64,000 nucleotides of DNA, taken from the NCBI GenBank assembly GCA_943789355.1, contig CALSTU010000003.1:124001-188000 (forward strand), written 5' to 3'. This DNA comes from UBA7430 sp002478765. GTDB lineage: Bacteria; Bacteroidota; Bacteroidia; Flavobacteriales; UBA7430. Numbering within the stretch: position 1 is the stretch's first letter; each line of letters begins with the position of its first letter. The position numbers and the translations under genes were made by a program. Shown one piece after another: positions 34,380 to 43,023 of this stretch. A model generated the notes under the pieces. That model was not told where the DNA came from. It saw only the letters and a program-made list of their open reading frames with translations, and made no database searches.

Positions 34380-37226
34380 ATGCCCAAAAGAAGTTCTATT
34401 AACCACATTTTAATTATTGGTAGTGGCCCGATTGTGATTGGCCAAGCTTGTGAGTTTGATTACTCCGGTTCGCAAGCATCACGTTCGCTGAGAGATGAAG
34501 GAATTGAAGTTACCTTAATCAATTCAAATCCAGCAACGATCATGACGGATTCCGTTGTTGCCGATAATATTTATTTGAAACCTTTAACGGTAGAATCGAT
34601 TGAAGAAATTTTAATCAAGCATCCTGATATTGATGCGGTACTCCCTACCATGGGTGGACAAACAGCTTTGAATCTTTGTATCGAAACCGATGACAAAGGG
34701 GTTTGGACAAAGCATGATGTAGACATCATAGGTGTGAACATCGATGCGATCAATATTACCGAAGATCGTGAGCAATTCCGAAATTTGATGCAGACGATTG
34801 ATATTCCTATGGCGCCTCAGCGTATTGCGAAATCTTTCCTTTCGGGGAAAGAAGCGGCACAGCAATTTGGTTTTCCGTTATGCATTCGAGCTTCTTTTAC
34901 TTTGGGCGGTACAGGAGCAACGATTGTTTACGATAAAGATGATTTTGAAAAGGCTTTAACTCATGGACTTCACAGTTCACCGATACACGAGGTGATTATC
35001 GATAAGGCCTTAATGGGCTGGAAAGAATATGAGTTGGAGTTGTTGAGAGATAAAAATGGAAATGTCATCATCATTTGCTCCATTGAGAATATGGATCCTA
35101 TGGGTGTTCACACGGGCGACTCAATTACAGTTGCTCCAGCCATGACACTTTCTGATAGCACTTACCAGCGCATGCGCGACATGGCCATCAAGATGATGCG
35201 CTCTATCGGTGATTTTGCAGGTGGATGTAATGTGCAGTTTGCGGTTAGTCCGGATGAAAATGAAGATATTGTAGCCATTGAAATTAACCCTCGCGTTTCT
35301 CGATCTTCGGCCTTAGCTTCAAAGGCAACGGGTTACCCGATTGCAAAAATAGCGTCCAAGTTGGCCATCGGTTATTCTTTGGATGAGTTGTACAACCAAA
35401 TCACCAAAACATCATCGGCGTATTTTGAGCCTACCTTGGATTACGTGATTGTGAAATTCCCACGTTGGAATTTCGATAAGTTTGATGGCTGTGACAGTAC
35501 TTTGGGTTTGCAGATGAAGTCTGTAGGTGAAGTGATGGCCATTGGTCGTACTTTCCAGGAAGCTCTACAAAAGGCTTGTCAGTCTCTAGAGATTGGTCGA
35601 AACGGTTTGGGTGCAGATGCCAAATACTGGACCGATCAGGATCAGATATTAGAGCGTTTGAAATCGCCAAGCTGGGATCGTGTATTCCGTATTTATGATG
35701 CGATGCGATTGGGTATTCCTAAAAAGACCATCTATGAAATGACCAAAATTGATCACTGGTTCCTGAGTCAAATGGAAGAGCTGATTGTTTTGGAGCGTGA
35801 GATGGAGAAATACAACATTCAAGATTTGCCGCGACCGTTACTACTTGAGTCTAAAATGAAAGGATATGCAGATCGCCAAATTGCACACTTGGTGCGTTGT
35901 TGGGAGTCTGAGGTTCATGCCAAACGTTTGGAACAAGGCATCAACCGTGTGTATAAATTAGTGGATACTTGTGCGGCTGAATTCGAAGCACAAACCCCTT
36001 ACTACTATTCTACTTTTGAAAATGAAATTGAAATCGACGGAAAACGATTTACTGAAAACGAGGTGGTGGTTTCCGATCGTAAGAAAGTGATTGTGTTAGG
36101 GTCAGGACCCAACCGTATTGGTCAGGGTATTGAATTTGATTACTGTTGCGTGCATGGGGTTTTAGCGGCCAAAGAAATGGGCTATGAAACCATCATGATT
36201 AACTGCAATCCAGAAACGGTTTCTACCGATTTTGATACGGCAGATAAATTATTCTTTGAGCCTGTTTTCTGGGAACACATCTTCGACATCATTAAGATGG
36301 AGAAACCTGAGGGTGTCATAGTTCAGTTGGGTGGGCAAACTGCATTGAAACTAGCTGAGAAGTTAGATAAGTACGGAGTTAAGATTATCGGGACCAGTTA
36401 TCAGGCATTGGATTTAGCCGAAGATCGTGGACGTTTTTCAGAATTACTTGCTGACAACGATATTCCTTATCCTGAATTTGGTGTGGTAGAATCTGCTGAT
36501 GAAGCACTCGATCTTGCCAAAGAGCTAAATTTTCCAATTCTCGTTCGCCCTTCTTATGTCTTAGGTGGTCAGGGAATGAAAATTGTAATCAATGAATCTG
36601 ATTTGGAGCACCATGTTGTCAACTTGCTGAAAGGTCTGCCGGGCAATCGAATTCTTCTAGATCATTACTTGGATCAAGCCATAGAGGCAGAGGTAGATGC
36701 CATTTCTGACGGTGAAGAGGTCTACATCATTGGTATGATGGAGCATATCGAGCCATGTGGGATTCATTCGGGAGATTCCAATTCGGTATTGCCACCTTTT
36801 GATTTGAGCGATGATGTCAAAAATCAAATGACGGAGATTACCCATAAGATAGCACTTGCTACGAAAACAGTAGGGTTGATTAACATTCAGTTTGCCATTA
36901 AAAATGAGACTGCTTTCGTCATTGAAGCCAATCCAAGAGCTTCTCGTACGGTGCCATTTATAGCGAAGGCTTACCAAGAGCCTTATGTGAATTATGCCAC
37001 CAAGGTGATGCTGGGTGCTAAACTTAAAGAGTTTAGCTTTAATCCGATCCAGAAAGGATATGCCATAAAAGTTCCGGTTTTCTCATTCAATAAATTCCCG
37101 AATGTGAACAAGGAATTAGGTCCTGAAATGAAATCTACGGGAGAAAGTATTTATTTCATTGATGACTTGCAAGATCCTTTCTTCAAGAAGGTATACAGCG
37201 AGAGAAATTTATACCTATCGAAATAA
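34380..37226 (+). CDS. carB: Carbamoyl-phosphate synthase large subunit, without MGS domain
   Basis: CarB makes carbamoyl phosphate from bicarbonate, ATP and ammonia supplied by CarA, for arginine and pyrimidine synthesis. The 948-residue product has both ATP-grasp halves. The first starts INHILIIGSGPIVIGQACEF with ASFTLGGTGAT and EINPRVSRSSALASKATGYP. The second starts KKVIVLGSGPNRIGQGIEFD with RPSYVLGGQGMKI and EANPRASRTVPF. It ends just after FSFNKFPNVNKELGPEMKST, so the C-terminal allosteric MGS domain of E. coli CarB (about 140 residues) is missing. I recall similar lengths in other Flavobacteriia, so this is probably a lineage trait. carA is not adjacent. Confidence 0.96.
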   Translation: MPKRSSINHILIIGSGPIVIGQACEFDYSGSQASRSLRDEGIEVTLINSNPATIMTDSVVADNIYLKPLTVESIEEILIKHPDIDAVLPTMGGQTALNLCIETDDKGVWTKHDVDIIGVNIDAINITEDREQFRNLMQTIDIPMAPQRIAKSFLSGKEAAQQFGFPLCIRASFTLGGTGATIVYDKDDFEKALTHGLHSSPIHEVIIDKALMGWKEYELELLRDKNGNVIIICSIENMDPMGVHTGDSITVAPAMTLSDSTYQRMRDMAIKMMRSIGDFAGGCNVQFAVSPDENEDIVAIEINPRVSRSSALASKATGYPIAKIASKLAIGYSLDELYNQITKTSSAYFEPTLDYVIVKFPRWNFDKFDGCDSTLGLQMKSVGEVMAIGRTFQEALQKACQSLEIGRNGLGADAKYWTDQDQILERLKSPSWDRVFRIYDAMRLGIPKKTIYEMTKIDHWFLSQMEELIVLEREMEKYNIQDLPRPLLLESKMKGYADRQIAHLVRCWESEVHAKRLEQGINRVYKLVDTCAAEFEAQTPYYYSTFENEIEIDGKRFTENEVVVSDRKKVIVLGSGPNRIGQGIEFDYCCVHGVLAAKEMGYETIMINCNPETVSTDFDTADKLFFEPVFWEHIFDIIKMEKPEGVIVQLGGQTALKLAEKLDKYGVKIIGTSYQALDLAEDRGRFSELLADNDIPYPEFGVVESADEALDLAKELNFPILVRPSYVLGGQGMKIVINESDLEHHVVNLLKGLPGNRILLDHYLDQAIEAEVDAISDGEEVYIIGMMEHIEPCGIHSGDSNSVLPPFDLSDDVKNQMTEITHKIALATKTVGLINIQFAIKNETAFVIEANPRASRTVPFIAKAYQEPYVNYATKVMLGAKLKEFSFNPIQKGYAIKVPVFSFNKFPNVNKELGPEMKSTGESIYFIDDLQDPFFKKVYSERNLYLSK

Positions 37227-37253
37227 GGTACTGTATAATTTAAAATTCATTTA

Positions 37254-37283
37254 AAAAGTGCTCGCTATGCGGGCACTTTTTTG
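37254..37283 (+). terminator. Terminator after carB
   Basis: AAAAGTGCTCGC pairs with GCGGGCACTTTT (one G-U) around the loop TAT, followed by more Ts. Confidence 0.85.
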
Positions 37284-37295
37284 TTTTGGATTTGG

Positions 37296-37303
37296 TAAAT
37301 TTG
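37296..37303 (+). promoter_or_regulatory. Candidate -7 element for the DUF4834 gene
   Basis: TAAATTTG matches TAnnTTTG, 25 nt upstream of the GTG start. No TTG at the right -33 distance. Confidence 0.4.
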
Positions 37304-37328
37304 AACTTTCACCAACATTGTTTTACTT

Positions 37329-37601
37329 GTGGGACTTATAAAGACCGTACTTTTTATTGTTTTTTTCTACTATGCTTTCAAAATGATTGCTCGCTTACTT
37401 GCACCTTTTTTGATGCGTTATGCCGCCAAGAAGGTTCAAGAGAAATTCAAAGATCAGATGCATCAACAAAGGGGTGGTTTTGGACCGCAAGAAAAACCCA
37501 AGAAAGAGGGTGAAGTTCATTTGAAGTCCAAAAAATCATCCAAAGAAAAAATCAATACCGAGTCTTTGGGCGATTATGTAGACTATGAAGAGGTAGAATA
37601 G
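37329..37601 (+). CDS. DUF4834-family small membrane protein
   Basis: A 90-residue protein with one N-terminal membrane helix (GLIKTVLFIVFFYYAFKMIA) followed by a basic, probably cytoplasmic tail (MRYAAKKVQEKFKDQMHQQR, then PKKEGEVHLKSKKSSKEKIN) and the acidic end GDYVDYEEVE. This is the DUF4834 pattern of Bacteroidota, for which I know no function. The start is GTG at 37329; an in-frame TGA at 37302 and the absence of ATG force a non-ATG start. In this window it precedes the YfhO gene by 142 nt on the same strand. Confidence 0.8.
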   Translation: MGLIKTVLFIVFFYYAFKMIARLLAPFLMRYAAKKVQEKFKDQMHQQRGGFGPQEKPKKEGEVHLKSKKSSKEKINTESLGDYVDYEEVE

Positions 37602-37743
37602 CCCCGATGTCGAATCTATAATCCTCATTTCATCATAAGGTGTGTTTTCTAGACCCAGCGACCAAATTCTTTCGAGTAATTTCTATTTTAAGCATTCGCG
37701 CTTTATTTGCCAAGAGTATTGCTCATTTTTTTATCTTAGGGGC

Positions 37744-40140
37744 ATGCAAAATTTCAATTTAAAAAGTGCCCTTCCTCACGTAGCGGCACTCGTCGTATTT
37801 TTACTCGTTACCTTTGTTTATTTTCAGCCTCTTTTTCAGGGTGAAAAGATCTATCAGGGTGACATCGTTAATTATAGGGGGATGTCTCAGGAACTGATTG
37901 AGTATCGAGCTGAAACGGGCGAAGAGGCTCTTTGGACCAATAGAATGTTTGGCGGTATGCCTGCCTATCAAATTTCGCACCACACCCCATCTAATTTAAC
38001 GCGTTTTGCCGACAGGCTCATTTCCTTCAACTTTCCTAAGGAAGCGTCTTTTGTTCTTATTGCATTCGTTGGTTTTTACATTTTGATGTTGAGCATGGGG
38101 CTTTCAGCCCCTATGGCCGTTGCTGGTGCTTTAGGATTTGGCTTGACGTCTTATCTTTTTATCATCATTGAAGCCGGACATAATACCAAGGCACATGCAA
38201 TGGCTTACATGGCTCCTGTTCTGGCGGGTATTCTTCTCGCCTACAGAGGTAGGGTCCTTCGAGGCGCTGCCTTAACGGCTTTGTTTTTAGCCTTGCAGAT
38301 ACGCGCCAACCACCTTCAAATCACTTATTATTTGTTGATGATGGTACTCATCTTTGCTGTTTTTGAGTTGGTACATGCCGTTAAAGAAAAGAAAGTTACA
38401 GAATTTGTTAAGACGGGTTTGGTTTTGGTTTTTGCAGCACTATTAGCAGTAGGTGCTAATGTTGAGAAAATATGGACGACCTATGAGTATGGTAAATACA
38501 GTACCCGTAGCCAATCTGAATTGACCATTGACGGGCGTCAAGAGAACAAAACCTCAGGACTGAATAAAGATTATGCGACCAGTTGGTCATACGGAATTAC
38601 GGAAACCTTTAATTTGATGATTCCCAATTTGATGGGTGGCGCTTCGGGCTCGGAGCTTTCCAAAGATTCCGAAGTCTATCAAGTTTTAAAAAGAAATCGT
38701 GTACCCAATGCGAAAAATATCATCAAAAGAATGCCAACCTATTGGGGCGACCAACCTTTTACCTCGGGGCCTGTATACGTAGGTGCTGTGCTGTGTTTCC
38801 TGTTTCTACTAGGTGCTTTTTTAGTGAAGGGACGCATCAAATGGTGGCTTCTTTCATGTACGCTGTTGTCTTTTGCCTTGGCATGGGGGCATAACATGAT
38901 GTGGTTAACGGATTTATTTCTCGATTATGTTCCTGGCTACAATAAGTTTCGTACCGTTTCTATGATATTGGTGATTGCTGAACTGACCATTCCTTTCCTT
39001 GCTTTTCTAGCTGTCAAAGAACTCGTTTCGAAAGCATCAGTTAAGCAAGAGATCCAAAAAGCATTGAAGTATTCCTTAGGAATCTCTCTAGGTATTTGTG
39101 CCTTGTTTGCTTTTGTAGGTCCTGCACTCTTTGATTTTACCTCTAGGGCAGACGCGAATTACCCCGATTTTTTAGTTTCTGCCTTAGAAATGGATCGATC
39201 CTCTATGTTGCGTTCGGATTCTTTACGCTCTTTGGCTTTTGTAGCCCTTACAGGCCTTAGTATTTATTTGTTCCAAGCTAAGAAGCTTAAAGCCCTTGGA
39301 TTCGCTACCTCATTAGCGGTTCTAATTCTAGTAGATATGCTTCCTGTGAATCAACGCTATTTAGATGGAGATGATTTTGTAAAAGCCCGAAAAATGGAAC
39401 AACCTTTCCAAAAGACGGCTGCAGACCTTCAGATTTTAGCGGATGAGGAATTAAATTTCCGCGTTTACAATACTGCAGAACGATTGGATGCAGGAGCAAG
39501 GACTTCTTATTTTCACAATAACATTGCTGGTTATCACGGTGCTAAGTTGAAGCGTTACCAGGAATTGATAGACCTGCAGATTGCCAGAGGGAACCCTTCG
39601 GTCATCCACATGATGAACACCAAGTACATCCTGAGAAAGGGAGCGTCAGGAGAATTAACTGCCACAATGAATCCATCTAGACTAGGAGCTGCATGGCTGG
39701 TGAATGATGTTAAGATTGTTGAAGATGCCGATGAAGAAATGACGCTGCTGTCTTCTTTTAATCCTGCCAAAGAAGCTTTGGTGGATCAGCGTTTTGGTTT
39801 GTCTGAAAGTTCATTTTCTAATCTGGGAAACATCAGCTTGACTTCCTATCAGCCAAACCATTTGACTTATGATGTGAGTACTCTTGCGCCTTCATTTGCT
39901 GTGTTCTCAGAAATCTATTACGACAAGGGCTGGAATGCTTATATCAATGGTGAATTACATAATCATTATAGAGTGAACTATGTGTTGCGAGGTATGAACT
40001 TGCCGAAAGGGAGTTATGAAGTTGAATTTAAGTTTGAGCCTCTATCCGCAGCTTACGGTTCGGCTATTGCTCTTGTTTGCTCTTGTTTGATATACGTATT
40101 ATTCGGTTTTGTTGGATTTAAATTGGTGAATAGAGCTTGA
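37744..40140 (+). CDS. YfhO-family multi-pass membrane protein (probable glycosyltransferase)
   Basis: A 798-residue integral membrane protein of the YfhO family (GT-C-like), whose Gram-positive members take part in glycosylating glycerol-phosphate polymers. The start is ATG 37744 (MQNFNLKSALPHVAALVVFL); the open frame runs further upstream without similarity. About a dozen membrane helices alternate with loops. Typical features are the first extracytoplasmic loop with GDIVNYRGMSQELIEYRAET and WTNRMFGGMPAYQIS, then GHNTKAHAMAYMAPVLAGIL, and a C-terminal globular part with SYQPNHLTYDVST and FSEIYYDKGWNAYI before a last helix. The 4-nt overlap with the next glycosyltransferase gene ties it to the surface-polymer cluster. 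Confidence 0.85.
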   Translation: MQNFNLKSALPHVAALVVFLLVTFVYFQPLFQGEKIYQGDIVNYRGMSQELIEYRAETGEEALWTNRMFGGMPAYQISHHTPSNLTRFADRLISFNFPKEASFVLIAFVGFYILMLSMGLSAPMAVAGALGFGLTSYLFIIIEAGHNTKAHAMAYMAPVLAGILLAYRGRVLRGAALTALFLALQIRANHLQITYYLLMMVLIFAVFELVHAVKEKKVTEFVKTGLVLVFAALLAVGANVEKIWTTYEYGKYSTRSQSELTIDGRQENKTSGLNKDYATSWSYGITETFNLMIPNLMGGASGSELSKDSEVYQVLKRNRVPNAKNIIKRMPTYWGDQPFTSGPVYVGAVLCFLFLLGAFLVKGRIKWWLLSCTLLSFALAWGHNMMWLTDLFLDYVPGYNKFRTVSMILVIAELTIPFLAFLAVKELVSKASVKQEIQKALKYSLGISLGICALFAFVGPALFDFTSRADANYPDFLVSALEMDRSSMLRSDSLRSLAFVALTGLSIYLFQAKKLKALGFATSLAVLILVDMLPVNQRYLDGDDFVKARKMEQPFQKTAADLQILADEELNFRVYNTAERLDAGARTSYFHNNIAGYHGAKLKRYQELIDLQIARGNPSVIHMMNTKYILRKGASGELTATMNPSRLGAAWLVNDVKIVEDADEEMTLLSSFNPAKEALVDQRFGLSESSFSNLGNISLTSYQPNHLTYDVSTLAPSFAVFSEIYYDKGWNAYINGELHNHYRVNYVLRGMNLPKGSYEVEFKFEPLSAAYGSAIALVCSCLIYVLFGFVGFKLVNRA

Positions 40141-41432
40141 AACGTGTACTGATCATATCCTACTATTGGCCGCCTGCAGGAGGTATAAGTATCATCCGAC
40201 CTCTAAAGTTGGCTAAATACCTTCGTAAATCAGGATGGGAACCGGTCATATGCACGGCAAAAAATGCACATTATCCTTTTGAGGATGAAGATGGTTTGCA
40301 TGATATTCCAAAAGATTTGGAAATTATAAAAGTTCCTATTGTAGAGCCTTATGAGGCATATAAAAAGCTAACTGGGCAGAAGGAAAAATCGGCTTTGGCT
40401 GATGTGATACAGAATGCTCCAAAAAGATCTTTTCTTCATAAACTTTCAGTTTGGATTAGAGGAAATTTTTTCATTCCCGATGCACGTTGTTTATGGATCA
40501 AGCCTGCCTTAAAAGAACTAACTGCTTATTTAAAAACACATCCGGTTGATGCAATCATAACAACAGGGCCACCCCATTCTGTAAATCGATTGGGTTATTT
40601 ATTGAAGAAAAAGTACAACTTACCATGGTTGGCAGATTTTCAAGACCCTTGGACGCAGGTAGATTATTACCAACATTTCAAAATTAGTTCTTGGGCGCAT
40701 AAAAGACATCGTAAGATGGAGAATCAAGTGTTTAATCATGCGGACCTGATTACCATAGTCAGTGAATCTTGGAAAACAGATTTACAATCCATCGGAGCAA
40801 AAGACGTGAAAGTAATCCCTCTTGGTTTTGATCCGGAGGACTTTCAAACCAAAGTATCAACAGACGAAAGTTTTACGCTTACTCATCTGGGGCTTTTGGG
40901 GAGGGATAGGAATCCCAATACATTACTTAAAGTTATTTCTAGAATATGCTCTGAAAATAAAGTTTTTGCATCTAAATTTAGATTGCAACTTGTAGGTGTT
41001 GTGAATGAGGAACTCAAAAGACAAGTTTTAGAATTAAATATTTCAAGACAAGTAATTTACAAGAATCAAGTGTCCAGAAAAGAGTCATTGCGATTAATGC
41101 AATCTTCACAATTGTTACTTTTGTTGTTAAATAACGCGAAAAATGTATCGGGAAGAATTCCGGGTAAAGTTTTTGAATACTTTGGAGCCCAAAGACCCAT
41201 TTTAAGCTTAGGGCCAAAAGGAACAGATGTTGAAAATATTCTCATTGACTCCAAAGTCGGGGAGAATTTTGGGTATGATGATGCGTCTCAGTTAAAAAAG
41301 TTTTTACTAGATCGTTTTGAATTGTTCTGTAACTCAAAAATTAAATTCGTTGATAATCGATTGTATGATTATTCACATCAGCAAGTTTCAGCTACATTTG
41401 CATTACATTTAGAAAATATTACTAAGAAATGA
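40137..41432 (+). CDS. Glycosyltransferase (GT-B, family 4-like)
   Basis: A 431-residue predicted cytoplasmic glycosyltransferase. It opens with KRVLIISYYWPPAGGISIIR, the N-terminal Rossmann strand and glycine-rich acceptor loop, and continues with TTGPPHSVNRLGYLLKKKY and LADFQDPWTQVDYY. The C-terminal nucleotide-sugar domain has KVIPLGFDPEDF, LGLLGRDRNPNTLL and SGRIPGKVFEYFGAQRPIL, with the conserved Glu in VFEYF. The start is a TTG whose bases overlap the TGA of the YfhO gene, with no ATG available before the conserved region. Donor and acceptor are unknown; the context suggests a cell-surface polymer. It overlaps the next gene by 4 nt (ATGA). Confidence 0.85.
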   Translation: MKRVLIISYYWPPAGGISIIRPLKLAKYLRKSGWEPVICTAKNAHYPFEDEDGLHDIPKDLEIIKVPIVEPYEAYKKLTGQKEKSALADVIQNAPKRSFLHKLSVWIRGNFFIPDARCLWIKPALKELTAYLKTHPVDAIITTGPPHSVNRLGYLLKKKYNLPWLADFQDPWTQVDYYQHFKISSWAHKRHRKMENQVFNHADLITIVSESWKTDLQSIGAKDVKVIPLGFDPEDFQTKVSTDESFTLTHLGLLGRDRNPNTLLKVISRICSENKVFASKFRLQLVGVVNEELKRQVLELNISRQVIYKNQVSRKESLRLMQSSQLLLLLLNNAKNVSGRIPGKVFEYFGAQRPILSLGPKGTDVENILIDSKVGENFGYDDASQLKKFLLDRFELFCNSKIKFVDNRLYDYSHQQVSATFALHLENITKK

Positions 41433-41818
41433 AAAGAGTTATAACATTTGGAACCTTTGATCTTTTTCACATAGGTCACTTAAATATTTTGGAGCGAGCT
41501 AAAAATCAAGGAGATTATTTGATTGTCGGTGTCTCCTCGGATCAGCTCAATTTTAGCAAAAAGCAAAAATATCCTATATGTTCAGAAGAGAATCGACTCA
41601 GAATAATCTCAGCACTTAGGTTTGTTGATGAGGTGTTTGTTGAGGATTCTTTGGAGCTTAAAGGAGAGTATATTGAGAAATATGAAGCAGATGTTTTAGT
41701 TATGGGTGATGATTGGGTGGGTAAGTTTGATGAATACAAACGGGTTTGTGATGTTGTTTATCTGGACAGGACTCCGTCGATTTCTACAACAAAACTGATT
41801 GAAATTATCAAAAGTTAA
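41429..41818 (+). CDS. tagD: Cytidylyltransferase, TagD-like (glycerol-3-phosphate cytidylyltransferase)
   Basis: The 129-residue product matches the short TagD form, which joins CTP and glycerol-3-phosphate to CDP-glycerol. The nucleotidyltransferase motifs are FGTFDLFHIGHLNILERAK (with HxGH), GVSSDQLNFSKKQKYPICSE, and the C-terminal DRTPSISTTKLIEIIK (ISTT motif). It overlaps the genes on both sides by 1-4 nt. The gene after it encodes a CDP-glycerol-using transferase, which makes glycerol-3-phosphate the likely substrate, though ethanolamine- or other phosphate-linked substrates cannot be excluded from sequence. Confidence 0.82.
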   Translation: MKRVITFGTFDLFHIGHLNILERAKNQGDYLIVGVSSDQLNFSKKQKYPICSEENRLRIISALRFVDEVFVEDSLELKGEYIEKYEADVLVMGDDWVGKFDEYKRVCDVVYLDRTPSISTTKLIEIIKS

Positions 41819-43023
41819 TGAGCGAGAGGAATTCATTTTTTAAACGTTTTAAAGGCTGGTTATTAAGTGCGTTTCTTATTGACTTAATCACCTTGTTTAC
41901 TCGTTTGGTTGAATCTTGTTTTACAAAGGAGAAACATCTGTTAACGATATTTTTCACGGAACATAATTTTGCTGACAACAGTCGTTATTTTTTAGAGTAT
42001 TTAGCATCTAACAAAGATCATAATTATGAGTTGAAAGTACTGGTTAAGGATAAATCTCTTTTTGATAGGCTCTATCTTTTGTATCCTGACATCACCCATT
42101 ATGCAAAAAGTTTATCCGGTCTGAATCTCTTTCTCAAAACAAAAAACTTGGTCATTTCTCACGGCTCAGATGCTTCTTATTTTTTCCCATATTACTTAGA
42201 TGTAAAGTCAAAAAATATCATCAATTTATGGCATGGTATCCCACTTAAACGCCTGAGCTTACAAGTGAAAGGTATTCGTGAATCAAAGACAAGAAATAGA
42301 TTTCAAAAATTTAGTTCTATATGTGCTGCATCCACATTTGAACAGTTTCTTCTTGCTTCTTGTTTTGACATGCATATAGATGATGTGTGGGTGACGGGTA
42401 CCCCCAGAAACGATTATTTACTTCACCCCAATAACGATTTAGTAAAGAATCACGTCTATCTGAATAAAAAAGTAATTCTTTATGCGCCTACCTGGCGTGA
42501 GTATGGAGAACGTTCTTCATTTTTCCCTTTTGAGGATAAAGATTTGGAAGGTTTAAATGCTTTTTTAGAAACACAGGATGCATATTTGTTAATGAGAGGC
42601 CATCGGGAAGAAATGGAGCGGATAGCCGATAACTATGGAGAGCATAAGTTAAGTAGAATCTTACCTGCCCATCAGGAAATTTTTCCGGATGCACAACGGT
42701 TACTTGCTCATGTAGATTTATTGGTAACGGATTACTCGTCGATTTATTTAGATTTTATTCTGCTTGATAAACCGATGATTTTCATACCGTATGATTTGGA
42801 AGCATATCAGTCCTATAGAGGTTTCTTATTCGATTATGATTCACATACACCTGGCGATAAGGTGTTTTCGCAAGCTGAATTTGTCGAAAGTTTAGGGCTT
42901 GCATTTAATGATCCTCAGCGCGATGCCTCTGAGAGAGCTCGCGTCAGAAAAATATTTCATAAATATATAGATGGTCAGTCATCAGGTCGAATAGTTGCTC
43001 AGATAAATAAAATGAATAGCTAA
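41818..43023 (+). CDS. CDP-glycerol glycerophosphotransferase-family protein
   Basis: A 401-residue member of the TagB/TagF family, which moves glycerol-phosphate from CDP-glycerol onto a growing polymer. Family motifs are present in order: NLWHGIPLKRL, VTGTPRNDYLL, ILYAPTWREYG, LMRGHREE, VTDYSSIYLDFILLDKPMIF, YRGFLFDYDS and PGDKVFS. An amphipathic N-terminus (FFKRFKGWLLSAFL) could anchor it at the membrane. Its ATG overlaps the stop of the cytidylyltransferase gene by one base. With TagD it implies a glycerol-phosphate decoration on a surface polysaccharide in this Gram-negative organism. Confidence 0.85.
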   Translation: MSERNSFFKRFKGWLLSAFLIDLITLFTRLVESCFTKEKHLLTIFFTEHNFADNSRYFLEYLASNKDHNYELKVLVKDKSLFDRLYLLYPDITHYAKSLSGLNLFLKTKNLVISHGSDASYFFPYYLDVKSKNIINLWHGIPLKRLSLQVKGIRESKTRNRFQKFSSICAASTFEQFLLASCFDMHIDDVWVTGTPRNDYLLHPNNDLVKNHVYLNKKVILYAPTWREYGERSSFFPFEDKDLEGLNAFLETQDAYLLMRGHREEMERIADNYGEHKLSRILPAHQEIFPDAQRLLAHVDLLVTDYSSIYLDFILLDKPMIFIPYDLEAYQSYRGFLFDYDSHTPGDKVFSQAEFVESLGLAFNDPQRDASERARVRKIFHKYIDGQSSGRIVAQINKMNS

